Positions 44,910-54,017 are shown, counted from the stretch's first letter. The stretch: 64,000 nucleotides of DNA from Nocardioides albertanoniae (GCF_006716315.1 NZ_VFOV01000001.1:2124501-2188500), one strand, 5' to 3'. The notes: generated by a model from the letters alone, not told the origin. A program made the numbers and translations.

Positions 44910-45707
44910 ATGGCAGCCGTGCTCGAGTTCACCGACGTCACCGTACGCCGCGGAGGGAACACTCTCCTCGACTCAGTCAGCTGGGTGGTCGAGGAGGACG
45001 AACGCTGGGTCATCCTGGGCCACAACGGCGCCGGAAAGACCACGCTGCTGCAGGCCGCCGCCGCGCAGCTGCACCCCACCTCGGGCACGGTCAAGATCCT
45101 CGGCGAGCAGATCGGCCGGGTCGACGTCTTCGAGCTGCGCCCGCGCATCGGCCTGACCTCGGCGGCGCTCGCCGACCGCATCCCGCGCCACGAGCTCGTC
45201 CGCGACGTCGTGGTGAGCGCGTCCTACGGTGTCGTCGGCCGCTGGCGCGAGCACTACGACGACCTCGACCACGACCGTGCTCAGGAGCTGCTGACCGAGG
45301 TCGGCATCAAGCACCTCGGCGAGCGGAAGTTCGGCACCCTCTCGGAGGGAGAGCGCAAGCGCGTCCAGCTCGCCCGCGCGCTCATGGTCGACCCCGAGAT
45401 GCTGCTCCTCGACGAGCCCGCCGCCGGCCTCGACCTGGGCGGCCGCGAAGACCTCGTCTCCACCCTGTCGACGCTCGCCTACGACCCCGACAGCCCGGCC
45501 ACCGTGCTCGTATCCCACCACGTGGAGGAGATCCCGCCCGGCTTCAGCCACGTGCTGATGATGAAGGCGGGCCGGATCACCGCCCAGGGGCTCATCGACG
45601 ACACGCTCACCTCGGCCAACCTCTCCAAGACCTTCGGCATGCCGCTCGCGCTCGAGGAGAGCGAGGGCCGCTACTGGGCCAAGCGCCGCGCCCGCCACAC
45701 CCGCTGA
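44910..45707 (+). CDS. ABC transporter ATP-binding protein, stand-alone
   Basis: A 265-residue ATPase with Walker A GHNGAGKTTLLQ, signature LSEGERKRVQLA, Walker B LLLDEPAAGLD and an H-loop VSHHVEEI. The Ser-Glu-Gly-Glu form of the signature and the lack of a permease nearby are typical of the ModF/YlmA-like group. It may be a regulator rather than a pump component; no partner is seen. ATG 44910 is taken. Confidence 0.85.
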   Translation: MAAVLEFTDVTVRRGGNTLLDSVSWVVEEDERWVILGHNGAGKTTLLQAAAAQLHPTSGTVKILGEQIGRVDVFELRPRIGLTSAALADRIPRHELVRDVVVSASYGVVGRWREHYDDLDHDRAQELLTEVGIKHLGERKFGTLSEGERKRVQLARALMVDPEMLLLDEPAAGLDLGGREDLVSTLSTLAYDPDSPATVLVSHHVEEIPPGFSHVLMMKAGRITAQGLIDDTLTSANLSKTFGMPLALEESEGRYWAKRRARHTR

Positions 45708-45791
45708 GGATCACATCGCCTCCCCGGCTACGAAGCGCAGATCCGGGAGTCCTCGTTCGATCGATCGCTGGTGCGGGGCGGGTCGCGTTGA

Positions 45792-46232
45792 CTAATCGTC
45801 GAGCACCTCGATCGATGCCAAGAACTCGTCCCAAGAGTCCGCGAGGCGTTCGCTCTCTACCGGGGTGAGCTTGCCCGCGTCGTCCTCCTCCATCTCGTTG
45901 CTCTGATACCAGACGGAGCCGCGGTCCGTCCCAGTCACGGCGAGAAGAAACAAGTCGCTGCCTGCGTCGGTGCCTACTGGAATGAATCCGGTAGGAATCA
46001 CATCGCTGTCTTGGCTCAGCCTGTGCCACAGGCTTGCCCACTCGGGAACATCTCCGACGCCGAAGATGATCTCGAGACCCTGATTGTTGTAACCCTCCAA
46101 CGCGCCACCGTCCTGAGTGGACAGGTATGCCCGATAGGGATCAGGAAGTTTCGCGACAAGTCTGGCTTCCAACTCGGTCAACTTGCTCGCGGGAGCACCA
46201 GGGAAGGCTTCCTCATAGGTCAGGGACGTCAC
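45792..46232 (-). CDS. SMI1/KNR4-family protein, probable orphan immunity protein
   Basis: A 146-residue SMI1/KNR4-fold protein: ASKLTELEARLVAKLPDPYRAYL, QDGGALEGYNNQGLEIIFGV and WASLWHRL match the fold. In bacteria this family often supplies immunity in polymorphic toxin systems. GTG 46232 overlaps the stop of a truncated HNH toxin remnant as GTGA. Base composition is less GC-rich than its neighbours, supporting transfer. Confidence 0.82.
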   Translation of the reverse strand: MTSLTYEEAFPGAPASKLTELEARLVAKLPDPYRAYLSTQDGGALEGYNNQGLEIIFGVGDVPEWASLWHRLSQDSDVIPTGFIPVGTDAGSDLFLLAVTGTDRGSVWYQSNEMEEDDAGKLTPVESERLADSWDEFLASIEVLDD

Positions 46233-46345
46233 TTGGTTCTTCCTATCGCGAGCGCGATGCCACCAGCGTGGCGTACCGCGTCATGGACATCTGTCGGGAC
46301 GAGCTGCAACGTAGTGCCGTCTTGATGAATTTCGATGCGTACGCC
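46229..46345 (-). pseudogene. C-terminal remnant of an HNH/LHH-type polymorphic toxin
   Basis: About 38 residues end in a TGA that overlaps the SMI1 start. The stretch VRIEIHQDGTTLQLVP, then DVHDAVRHAGG, matches the end of HNH/Endo VII-superfamily toxin domains (LHH/WHH type): two histidines and an LVP..H..H.GG pattern. There is no start, delivery domain or rest of the nuclease; upstream sequence runs straight to the NfeD gene. So the toxin is broken and the immunity gene is left behind. Confidence 0.72.
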
Positions 46346-46394
46346 GGTGCGAAAACACGCCGACGGATCAGGGCCAGACCTATAGGGTGACGCC

Positions 46395-46856
46395 ATGGAC
46401 TGGCAGGACTGGGATTGGGCGCTGTGGACGGGCCTCGGCGCGTTGCTGATCGTCGGTGAGCTCTTCAGCCTCGATCTGATCCTGCTGATGCTCGCCACGG
46501 GCGCATTCGCAGGGGCGGTGACCGGCGCCTTCACCGACAGCTTCGTGCTGCAGGCGATCGTCGCTCTCGTCGTCTCCGTCTCGATGCTCGCCGTCGTACG
46601 CCCGGGCCTCGCCAAGCGGCTCCACAACGGTCCCGAGATCCAGATCGGCGCGGAGAAGCTGATCGGTGTCCAGGGCGTCTCCGCCGGCGCGATCAGCTCC
46701 CAGAAGCCGGGGCAGATCAAGCTCGACGGCGAGCTGTGGACGGCTCAGCCCTATGACGAGACGCTCGTGATCGAGGCCGGCACACCGGTCGAGGTCCTCG
46801 AGATCCGAGGCGCGACCGCGTACGTCCATCCTCTTCCCGAGCTCGGGACGCTGTAG
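46395..46856 (+). CDS. NfeD-family membrane protein
   Basis: A 153-residue NfeD-like protein. N-terminal membrane helices (about 12-60) lead to a C-terminal OB-fold (about 83-150), with the pattern LIGVQGVSAGAIS and PGQIKLDGELWTAQ. NfeD proteins pair with SPFH proteins, and one follows after 30 bases. Short NfeD forms lack the protease part, as here. The role is membrane organisation, not well defined. Confidence 0.92.
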   Translation: MDWQDWDWALWTGLGALLIVGELFSLDLILLMLATGAFAGAVTGAFTDSFVLQAIVALVVSVSMLAVVRPGLAKRLHNGPEIQIGAEKLIGVQGVSAGAISSQKPGQIKLDGELWTAQPYDETLVIEAGTPVEVLEIRGATAYVHPLPELGTL

Positions 46857-46886
46857 TTCCCGGGCACCTATCTAGACAAGGAATCA

Positions 46887-48026
46887 ATGGCAATGGGTGG
46901 CATCATCCTGGCCCTTCTGGTGATCTTGGCAGTGCTGGTGATCACCACGCTGGCCAAGACGATCAAGATCATCCCGCAGGCGCGGGTCGGCGTCGTGGAA
47001 CGCTTCGGCAAGTTCCAGTCGAAGCGTGACCCCGGTCTGAACGCGGTGATCCCGTTCGTCGACAAGGTCCGCTACATGATCGACATGCGTGAGCAGGTCG
47101 TCGCGTTCGCGCCGCAGCCGGTGATCACGGAGGACAACCTGACCGTCTCGATCGACACGGTCATCTACTTCCAGATCAACGACCCGGTGGCGGCGACCTA
47201 CGAGATCGCCAACTACATCCAGGCTGTCGAGCAGCTGACCATGACCACGCTGCGCAACATCGTCGGCGGCATGACGTTGGAGGAGACGCTGACCTCGCGT
47301 GAGCAGATCAACTCCGGGCTCTCGATAGTGCTCGACGAGGCGACCGGCCGCTGGGGCATCAAGGTCAAGCGGGTCGAGATCAAGGGGATCGACCCGCCCA
47401 CCTCCATCAAGGACGCGATGGAGAAGCAGATGCGTGCCGACCGTGACAAGCGCGCGGCGATCCTGACCGCCGAGGGGCAGCGCCAGTCGGCGATCCTCTC
47501 CGCCGAGGGAAACAAGCAGTCGGCCATCCTCAACGCCGAGGGTCAGCGCGAGTCGCAGATTCTCTCGGCGCAGGCCGACCGCGAGGCCGCGATCCTGCGC
47601 GCCCAGGGTGAGGGCCAGGCCATCCAGACCGTCTTCCAGGCGATCCACGACGGCCGTCCTGACCAGTCGCTGCTGGCCTACCAGTACCTGCAGATGATGC
47701 CGGAGATCGCCAAGGGTGACGCCAACAAGGTCTGGATCGTCCCGAGCGAGATCGGCAAGGCTCTCGAGGGCCTCGGCTCGACGATGAACGACCTGCGCGG
47801 CATCCCGACCGAGGTCGATGGCCCTGCGAAGCGGGTCGACATGGGTGCGGCCGAGCCCGACCTCGACCTCGAGAAGTCCTCGGCGGCCGCGGCTGTCCAG
47901 GAGGCCCTCGCCGAGGCCAAGAAGGCCGCCGCTCCCAGGCGGCCGATGCCTTCGTCCGAACCGACCGAGCCGACCGAGCCGACCGAGCCCGCCGAGCCGA
48001 CCGAGCCCACCGGGCCGACCGAGTAA
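46887..48026 (+). CDS. SPFH/band 7 (stomatin-like) protein
   Basis: A 379-residue protein anchored by an N-terminal helix (about 5-24), with an SPFH domain (about 25-190) including RFGKFQSKRDPGLN and TVIYFQINDP. A Lys/Ala-rich coiled-coil (about 190-240) has repeats such as AEGQRQSAILSAEG. The C-terminus ends in Glu-Pro-Thr triplets encoded by 9-bp repeats (about 47959-48023). It partners with NfeD and would form membrane microdomain scaffolds. Confidence 0.93.
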   Translation: MAMGGIILALLVILAVLVITTLAKTIKIIPQARVGVVERFGKFQSKRDPGLNAVIPFVDKVRYMIDMREQVVAFAPQPVITEDNLTVSIDTVIYFQINDPVAATYEIANYIQAVEQLTMTTLRNIVGGMTLEETLTSREQINSGLSIVLDEATGRWGIKVKRVEIKGIDPPTSIKDAMEKQMRADRDKRAAILTAEGQRQSAILSAEGNKQSAILNAEGQRESQILSAQADREAAILRAQGEGQAIQTVFQAIHDGRPDQSLLAYQYLQMMPEIAKGDANKVWIVPSEIGKALEGLGSTMNDLRGIPTEVDGPAKRVDMGAAEPDLDLEKSSAAAAVQEALAEAKKAAAPRRPMPSSEPTEPTEPTEPAEPTEPTGPTE

Positions 48027-48788
48027 GTGGATCTTCTCCAGTCCGCCCTCATCCTGCTTGCCGGGGTGGGGGCGGGCACCATCAACGCGGCTGTCGGCTC
48101 CGGCACGCTGATCACCTTCCCGACCCTGCTGGCCTTCGGCGTGCCGCCGGTGACCGCCAACGTCTCGAACACGATCGGCCTGGTGCCGGGGTCGCTGGCC
48201 GGAGCGTGGGGATACCGTCGCGAGCTCGCCGGGCAGCGCGGCCGGATCCTGCGGTTCGGGGTCGCCGCGCTCATCGGTGGCGCCGCGGGTGCGGTGCTGC
48301 TGCTCGTGCTGCCGCCCGGTGCGTTCGAGATGATCGTGCCGGTCCTGATCGGTCTCGGCGTGCTGCTGGTGATCACCGGGCCCCGCATCTCGGCGTGGGT
48401 CGCGAAGCGACACGGAGAGGCACCCGACGACGGCAGCGAACGCTGGTGGGTGTGGCCCTCGGTGGCTCTGCTCGGGGTCTATGGCGGCTACTTCGGTGCT
48501 GCTCAGGGCGTGCTCATGATCGCCATCATCGGCATCGGGGTCGCCGAGTCGCTGCAGCGCCTCAACGCGCTCAAGAACATCCTGGTCGCCATCGCCAACG
48601 GCATCTCGGGGCTCATCTTCGCCCTCGTCGCCGACGTCGACTGGAAGATCGCCGCCCTGATCGCCGTCGGTGCCACGATCGGTGGCCTGCTGGGTGCCAG
48701 GATCGGCCGCAAGCTCCCGCCCGTCGCCCTGCGCGCCGTGATCGTCGTGGTCGGCCTCACCGCACTGGTCGCCTTCCTGATCGGCTGA
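48027..48788 (+). CDS. TSUP family transporter (TauE/SafE-like)
   Basis: A 253-residue membrane protein of the TSUP family, with seven to eight helices. The family N-terminal AGTINAAVGSGTLITFPTLL and the middle GGYFGAAQGVLM are clear. Members export sulfite, sulfoacetate or related small anions. GTG 48027 is directly after the TAA of the SPFH gene, so the two may be coupled. Substrate unknown. Confidence 0.9.
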   Translation: MDLLQSALILLAGVGAGTINAAVGSGTLITFPTLLAFGVPPVTANVSNTIGLVPGSLAGAWGYRRELAGQRGRILRFGVAALIGGAAGAVLLLVLPPGAFEMIVPVLIGLGVLLVITGPRISAWVAKRHGEAPDDGSERWWVWPSVALLGVYGGYFGAAQGVLMIAIIGIGVAESLQRLNALKNILVAIANGISGLIFALVADVDWKIAALIAVGATIGGLLGARIGRKLPPVALRAVIVVVGLTALVAFLIG

Positions 48789-48799
48789 GTCTGACCTCA

Positions 48800-48885
48800 C
48801 CCCGGTCGAAGAGTCACTCCTGCAGGTCGAGAAGTCACCCGGGTGCCCACTCGGCCTGCAGACGTGACCTTTCGGCCTCGGGCGT
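48800..48885. repeat. Family B repeat locus 3
   Basis: GAAGAGTCACTCCTGCAGGTC and GAGAAGTCACCCGGG are followed by GTGCCCACTCGGCCTGCAGACGTGACC. The core matches locus 2 closely, around the same GGTGCCCACTCG centre. It lies between two plus-strand genes, so not all family B loci are at convergent ends. A short trace (GAGAAGTCACCCGAGAA) also occurs at about 49585. Confidence 0.85.
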
Positions 48886-48902
48886 CTGGTGAGATAGGCG
48901 TC

Positions 48903-49580
48903 ATGGAGCTCTACGACGCGATGCGGACCACCCATGCGGTCCGTGAGTTCACCGACGACCCGCTGCCCGACGACGTGCTCGGCAGGATCCTCGACAACGC
49001 CCGCTTCGCGCCCTCCGGCGGCAACCGCCAGGGCGCCCATGTCGTGGTCGTACGCAGCCCGGAGACCCGGGAGCGTCTGGTCGAGCTGACCCTGCCCGGC
49101 GCGCGCAGATACCTCGCGCAGCAGAAGGCGGGGGAGAGGCCGTGGAACACGGTCACCCCCAGCGCGCTCACCCAGGAGCAGATCGAGGCGACCCGGGTGC
49201 CCCACCAGATGACCGAGCCGCTGCGGCAGGCTCCGGTCGTGCTGGTCTTCCTGGTCGACCTCGCCGTGGTCGCCTCCCTCGATGCCGAGCTCGACCGCGT
49301 CGGTGTCATCTCCGGCGGCTCGGTCTACCCGCTGGTGCAGAACACGCTGCTGGCGGCTCGCAACGAGGGTTTCGGCGGCGTGATCACCACGATGGCGGTC
49401 GCCGCCGAGCCCGAGCTCCTCGACCTCGTGGGCGCGCCCGCGACGTACGCCGTCGCTGCCGTCGTGCCGATGGGGCGGCCGGTCAAGCAGCTCAGCAGGC
49501 TCCGCCGGCAGCCGATCGAGGAGTTCGTGACCCTGGAGACGTTCTCCGGAGCGCCGCTGCGAACAGGCCCGGAGAGCTGA
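48903..49580 (+). CDS. Nitroreductase-family flavoprotein
   Basis: A 225-residue nitroreductase-like FMN protein. The N-terminal MRTTHAVREF and RFAPSGGNRQGAHVVVV (FMN-binding) are clear; the C-terminal region has NTLLAARNEGFGGVITT and VPMGRPVKQ. These proteins reduce nitro groups, quinones or other electron acceptors, and some serve as dehydrogenases. ATG 48903 is chosen. It stands alone. Confidence 0.88.
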   Translation: MELYDAMRTTHAVREFTDDPLPDDVLGRILDNARFAPSGGNRQGAHVVVVRSPETRERLVELTLPGARRYLAQQKAGERPWNTVTPSALTQEQIEATRVPHQMTEPLRQAPVVLVFLVDLAVVASLDAELDRVGVISGGSVYPLVQNTLLAARNEGFGGVITTMAVAAEPELLDLVGAPATYAVAAVVPMGRPVKQLSRLRRQPIEEFVTLETFSGAPLRTGPES

Positions 49581-49602
49581 CCGGAGAAGTCACCCGAGAA
49601 AT

Positions 49603-49640
49603 GACTGATGGCGGGGTCCCGGAGGACCCCGCCATCAGTC
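49603..49640. terminator. 17-bp stem hairpin between convergent genes
   Basis: Perfect 17-bp arms (49603-49619 and 49624-49640; GACTGATGGCGGGGTCC and complement) around a CGGA loop. It lies between the convergent ends of the nitroreductase and BCCT genes and is suited to stop both. Confidence 0.85.
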
Positions 49641-49655
49641 GTCAGACCTGAGCTG

Positions 49656-51446
49656 TCAGGACTTCGTCTCGGACGACACCGTGGACTCGGAGGCAGACGA
49701 CGAATCGTCGCCGGCCTGCTCGTCCTCGACGACGGCGAACGCGAAGTCGTCGCCGTGCTCGGTGACACCGGTGATGACGGCCTGCTCGATCGCCTCTTCG
49801 GCGTACTGACCGCGGACGATCAGCGGGTCGCTCTGCAGATCCTTCTGCAACGAGACCGCGAGGCCGACCATGATCACCGCGAACGGCAGCGCCGCCACGA
49901 TCGTGATGTTCTGCAGGCCGGAGAGGGCATCCTCACCGCCGGCGATCAGACCAAGGACCGCAACCACACCGGTAGCGACTCCCCAGAAGATGACGGTGGG
50001 CCGGGTCGGCTCCTCGACACCACGCTCGGAGAGCGTGCCCATGACGATCGAGGCGGCATCGGCGCCGGAGACGAAGAAGATCGCCACCAGGGCCATGACC
50101 AGGACGCTCATCGCGGTCGACATCGGGAACTGGTCGAGCATGGTGAACAGCTGCGACTCCGCGGCTCCGTCGCCGAAGATGTCGGCGCCGTCTCGCTGCA
50201 GGTCGATCGCTGTGCCACCGAAGATGCAGAACCAGACCACGCTGACCGCGCTGGGCACCAGGAGCACGCCGGAGACGAACTGCCGGATCGTGCGCCCGCG
50301 CGAGATCCGCGCGATGAACATGCCGACGAACGGCGTCCACGACATCCACCAGGCCCAGTAGAAGATGGTCCAGCTGCCGAGCCACTCCGAGGTCTCGGCG
50401 CCGCCGACACCGGTGCGGGCCGACATCTGCGCGATGTCGCCGAGGTAGGCACCGAGCGAGGTCGGGATCAGGTCGAGGATGAAGACGGTCGGACCGACCA
50501 CGAACAGGAACACAGCCAGGAGCAGCGCCAGCACCATGTTGATGTTGGAGAGCCACTGGATGCCCCGGGCCACGCCGGAGACGGCCGAGATCACGAAGCA
50601 GACGGTCAGGATCGCGATGATCCCGATCAGCACGCTGTTGCCGACCTTGCCGAGCCCGGCGACGAGCTGCAGGCCGGCCGAGATCTGGTAGGCCCCGGTG
50701 CCGAGCGAGGTCGCCGAGCCGAACAGGGTCGCGAAGATGGCGAAGATGTCGATCGTCTTGCCGACCGGGCCCTCGACGGTGCGCTTGCCGAGCAGAGCGG
50801 TGAACGCGGAGGAGATCAGGCTGACGCGCCCCTTGCGGTAGGCGCCGTACCCGATCGCCAGGCCCACGACCGCGTAGATGGCCCACGGGTGCAGGGTCCA
50901 GTGGAACATGGTCGTCGACATCGCGTGCTGGATCGCCTCGGGGTTGCCGGCCTCGCCGGTGCCGGGAGGCGGGTTCACGAAGTGCCACAGGGGCTCGCCC
51001 ACGCCGTAGAACATCAGACCGATGCCCATACCGGCACTGAACATCATCGCGATCCACGAGGCGGTCTTGAACTCGGGCTTCTCGTCGTCACGGCCCAAGG
51101 GGATGTTGCCGTACTTGCTCGCCGCGAGCCAGATGATGTAGACGACAAAGCTGCTGGCGGTCAGGACGAAGAACCAGCCAGCCTTGTCCAGCACCCAGGC
51201 GAGGCCGCTGTCGGCGGCCGAGCTCATGCCTGTGGTGTTGACGATCCCCCAGACCATGAAGGCGATGGCGATGACAGCCGCGACGCCGAAGACCACCCAG
51301 TCGATACCCTTGCGATGCTGCTGGTCGCTCGAGACCGGCAGATCCAGCGCGGGGTGAGGGATCACGTCTCCGGTGGGGGACTTGATAAAGCCAGATCGAG
51401 ATTGTTCAGCATGCTGTGGACTGGCCGGCTTCTTGTCAGAAGTCAC
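49656..51446 (-). CDS. BCCT-family betaine/choline transporter
   Basis: A 596-residue transporter with 12 membrane helices starting near residue 45. The BCCT signatures are present: SAGMGIGLMFYGVGEPLWHF and, later, WWMSWTPFVGMFIARISRG with the conserved tryptophans. It imports betaine, choline or similar osmoprotectants with sodium ions. The acidic Ser/Glu tail (about 570-596) may sense ionic strength. GTG 51446 is chosen because GGAAGGA lies upstream. Confidence 0.93.
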   Translation of the reverse strand: MTSDKKPASPQHAEQSRSGFIKSPTGDVIPHPALDLPVSSDQQHRKGIDWVVFGVAAVIAIAFMVWGIVNTTGMSSAADSGLAWVLDKAGWFFVLTASSFVVYIIWLAASKYGNIPLGRDDEKPEFKTASWIAMMFSAGMGIGLMFYGVGEPLWHFVNPPPGTGEAGNPEAIQHAMSTTMFHWTLHPWAIYAVVGLAIGYGAYRKGRVSLISSAFTALLGKRTVEGPVGKTIDIFAIFATLFGSATSLGTGAYQISAGLQLVAGLGKVGNSVLIGIIAILTVCFVISAVSGVARGIQWLSNINMVLALLLAVFLFVVGPTVFILDLIPTSLGAYLGDIAQMSARTGVGGAETSEWLGSWTIFYWAWWMSWTPFVGMFIARISRGRTIRQFVSGVLLVPSAVSVVWFCIFGGTAIDLQRDGADIFGDGAAESQLFTMLDQFPMSTAMSVLVMALVAIFFVSGADAASIVMGTLSERGVEEPTRPTVIFWGVATGVVAVLGLIAGGEDALSGLQNITIVAALPFAVIMVGLAVSLQKDLQSDPLIVRGQYAEEAIEQAVITGVTEHGDDFAFAVVEDEQAGDDSSSASESTVSSETKS

Positions 51447-51614
51447 ACTGCGGTCCTTCCGGGTTGGTATCGGGACCACAGCACCCTAACGCGCCTTGGC
51501 TTTGCATTCCGTTCACCGGGGGCGGCAATTGATTCGAATGACAACCAGTTCTGGTGCGACTGTGTCGTGCGAGTTGATGGGCTGTTCAGTGTTCGAAGTG
51601 CTCTCGCACGCGCA

Positions 51615-52556
51615 TCACACGCCGTACGCCGCGAGCCAGCGCTCGATCTCGGCGTAGGCCTGCTTGCGCACATCGGGACGCGAGAGGATCACGTCGTGCT
51701 TGGCGCCGGGCACCGCGACATAGGTGACGTGGGTGCCGATCGAGGTCGACCAGCGCCGGATCTGGCGCACGTCGAGCACGATGTCGGTCGAGTGCGCGTC
51801 CTCGCCCATCTCGGTGGGCTTGCTGGAGCGGTCGGAGGAGAGCACCAGCACCGGCACCTTCACGTCGAGGCCGCGGTGCACGCGCGCGTGGCCGTCGCGG
51901 ATCGCCTTGAGCCAGCCGAGCCGGATCGGGTAGGAGCCGATGGGCTTGAGGCCGAGATCGAACTCCCACTCGCCGTCGTGGTCGACGTGGAGCGACTTCG
52001 GGTAGAAACCGGTCACGTCGCGGCCGAGCTCGCGCAGCGGCAGCCGGTGGCCGATGCCCCGCACCACCGGGGTGAGCACCTCGCGGGCGAGGAACGAGCC
52101 CTGCAGATCGAGCCACGGGGAGTTGAGCACCATCGCGGCCAGCGCCTCCGGCTGCCGCTCGTCGGCCCACAGCGAGACCGTCAGCCCGCCGGTGGAATGA
52201 CCGCTTAGCACGACCTGGGAGTGTCCGTCGCGGCCGGTGATCAGCTCCCAGGCGGCGTCGAGCTCGTCGAAGTATTCGGCCAGGTCACCGACGTACGTCC
52301 CCGACTGGTGCTCGCGCAGCGAGCGGCCGTACTTGCGCAGGTCGATGCCGTAGAAGTCGTAGCCGCGCGAGGTCCACCACTCGGCGTACTCCGTCTGGAA
52401 GAAGTAGTCGGAGAAGCCGTGCACGTAGAGGACGGCACCCTTCGGGTCCTCGTCCGCCGGCCGCTTCACCAAGGTGGCCACGACCTCGCCCTCGAAGTCG
52501 TCCTCGAGCGCCAGGGTCTCGACGGTGTAAGGCTCACCGAGCACATCGATCGTCAT
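51615..52556 (-). CDS. Alpha/beta hydrolase, lysophospholipase-like
   Basis: A 313-residue serine hydrolase. The nucleophile elbow is LSGHSTGGLTVSL, the oxyanion region LYVHGFSDYFF, the likely acid in VPVLVLSSDRSS and the histidine in PGAKHDVI. It resembles bacterial monoglyceride/lysophospholipase proteins. It follows an acyltransferase gene on the same strand after 12 bases, suggesting work on the same lipid. Confidence 0.88.
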   Translation of the reverse strand: MTIDVLGEPYTVETLALEDDFEGEVVATLVKRPADEDPKGAVLYVHGFSDYFFQTEYAEWWTSRGYDFYGIDLRKYGRSLREHQSGTYVGDLAEYFDELDAAWELITGRDGHSQVVLSGHSTGGLTVSLWADERQPEALAAMVLNSPWLDLQGSFLAREVLTPVVRGIGHRLPLRELGRDVTGFYPKSLHVDHDGEWEFDLGLKPIGSYPIRLGWLKAIRDGHARVHRGLDVKVPVLVLSSDRSSKPTEMGEDAHSTDIVLDVRQIRRWSTSIGTHVTYVAVPGAKHDVILSRPDVRKQAYAEIERWLAAYGV

Positions 52557-52568
52557 GTCGGCATCTTC

Positions 52569-54017
52569 TCACCAGAAGGTCGGAGTCATGCCCCAGCGTC
52601 CGTAGACGGTGGTCACGATATCCTGGAGGTGCGCGGAGTCGGGCACCGCGTCGGGGTCGAGCGCGCGGATGCCGAAGTTGCAGAGCCCGCCGTCCGTGGC
52701 TCCGCCGGGACCGGCCTCGCCGATGTCGCACCACCACGAGGTGACGCCGCCACGCATGCGGCGCAGCTCGCCGCGGGTGGCACCGAGCGCAAGGCCGCGG
52801 AAGACGATCGACTCGGCGGGCACGCCGAAGGGGGCGATGAAGTCGGGGTCCGGCCGACCCAGGTTGGAGGCGAGACCGAGCGGGGTGACGACGTTCTTGA
52901 GCACCGACCTGGCGATCCCGTCGGGGATCATCTGCGCCAGCGGCGCGATGTTGGCGATCGGGTCGGGGCGGGTGCCCTTGAAGAGGGCCGAGAACTCCTT
53001 CTTGGCGCGCTCGCGGATGTGGGCGAGGTCGGTGACCCGGCCGACGCCGTCGCGCAGCTCGGTCTCCACCGCGATGGAGACGCCGGAGGTGGCGTTGGAG
53101 CGCAGATCGGCCTCACCGCGCATCGAGACCGGCAGCGACATCTTGACCGGCTCGCCGGGGCGCACGATCCCGGCCTCGAGGAGCACCTCGACCGTGATCG
53201 CGATCTGCAGGGTGTTGGAGGTGCCGCCGGCGCGCTCGACGGCGGCGTTCCACTCCGCGACCGAGCAGTCGGCGCCGGCGAAGGCCACCTCGTGGACGAC
53301 GTCGTCGTCGGGCTGCGCGGCGGGCACCGGTCGCTTCTCCGACGACTGCGCCTCGAGCACCGGCATCGGCCCCGCCTTGCGGGCCGCGCTCAGCCCGCGG
53401 GCGGCGGCCTTGGCCATCGTCCGTGCGTCGCGCCAGTCGTCGCGGCGGGTGACCTCGGCCGCCGAGGGGTCGTCGAAGGGGAGCCGCGGCAGGGGCTGGC
53501 GGCGTACGGCTGCGATCAGGGCACCCAGCTTCATCCCGCCGTCGCAGACGATGTGGGAGGCGTTGTAGGTCACGATCGTGGCGCCGTCGGTGGTGTAGGC
53601 CATGAAGAACGCCCACAGCGGGCCCTTGACCGGGTCGAACGGCACCTGGTCGGTGGTGGTGTCGAGCCAGGCCATGACCTGGTCGGCCTTGATCGGCTCG
53701 GGGTGCAGGCGCACGGGCTCGGCCGTCGTCACCGGCACCCAGCGCGAGCGCGCGCCGGTGACCCTGGGGCGTACGACGAGACGGTTGAGCGGGCCCTTGG
53801 CCAGCTCGTCGACCACCTCCTGGACGGCCTCGACCGGGATCTCGGAGGGGAACCGCCACGCCGTCTGCCCCACGACCGGCACTCCGATCACGGTCGCCGA
53901 GCGCAGGAAGACCTCGTCGTCGTAGGTCAGCCGGTTGGTGCGCTCCGGGCTGAACGGCGCCGGACGGGCACCGGGGCTCGCGGGCGGCAGTGAGGGCAGC
54001 ATCACAGGCTCGGGCAT
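52569..54017 (-). CDS. Condensation-superfamily acyltransferase A
   Basis: A 482-residue CoA-dependent acyltransferase-fold protein. The active-site motif is HIVCDGG (HxxxDG), with a C-terminal half bearing GVSIAVETEL and SNLGRPDPDF. The fold is shared by NRPS condensation domains and PapA enzymes, but no carrier or adenylation domain is present. It resembles the protein at 55345 at its end (PDSAHLQDIV, WGMTPTFW), so these are paralogues. Substrates are unknown. Confidence 0.75.
   Translation of the reverse strand: MPEPVMLPSLPPASPGARPAPFSPERTNRLTYDDEVFLRSATVIGVPVVGQTAWRFPSEIPVEAVQEVVDELAKGPLNRLVVRPRVTGARSRWVPVTTAEPVRLHPEPIKADQVMAWLDTTTDQVPFDPVKGPLWAFFMAYTTDGATIVTYNASHIVCDGGMKLGALIAAVRRQPLPRLPFDDPSAAEVTRRDDWRDARTMAKAAARGLSAARKAGPMPVLEAQSSEKRPVPAAQPDDDVVHEVAFAGADCSVAEWNAAVERAGGTSNTLQIAITVEVLLEAGIVRPGEPVKMSLPVSMRGEADLRSNATSGVSIAVETELRDGVGRVTDLAHIRERAKKEFSALFKGTRPDPIANIAPLAQMIPDGIARSVLKNVVTPLGLASNLGRPDPDFIAPFGVPAESIVFRGLALGATRGELRRMRGGVTSWWCDIGEAGPGGATDGGLCNFGIRALDPDAVPDSAHLQDIVTTVYGRWGMTPTFW

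Noticed and set aside
45708..45791. Possible small gene or insertion scar between the ABC ATPase and the SMI1 gene
   Set aside because: No start, ribosome site, inverted repeat or duplication could be recognised in these 84 bases.
49608..52208. An 866-residue open frame on the plus strand
   Set aside because: It is antisense to the BCCT and hydrolase genes, which have clear families; it is low-complexity and caused by high GC.
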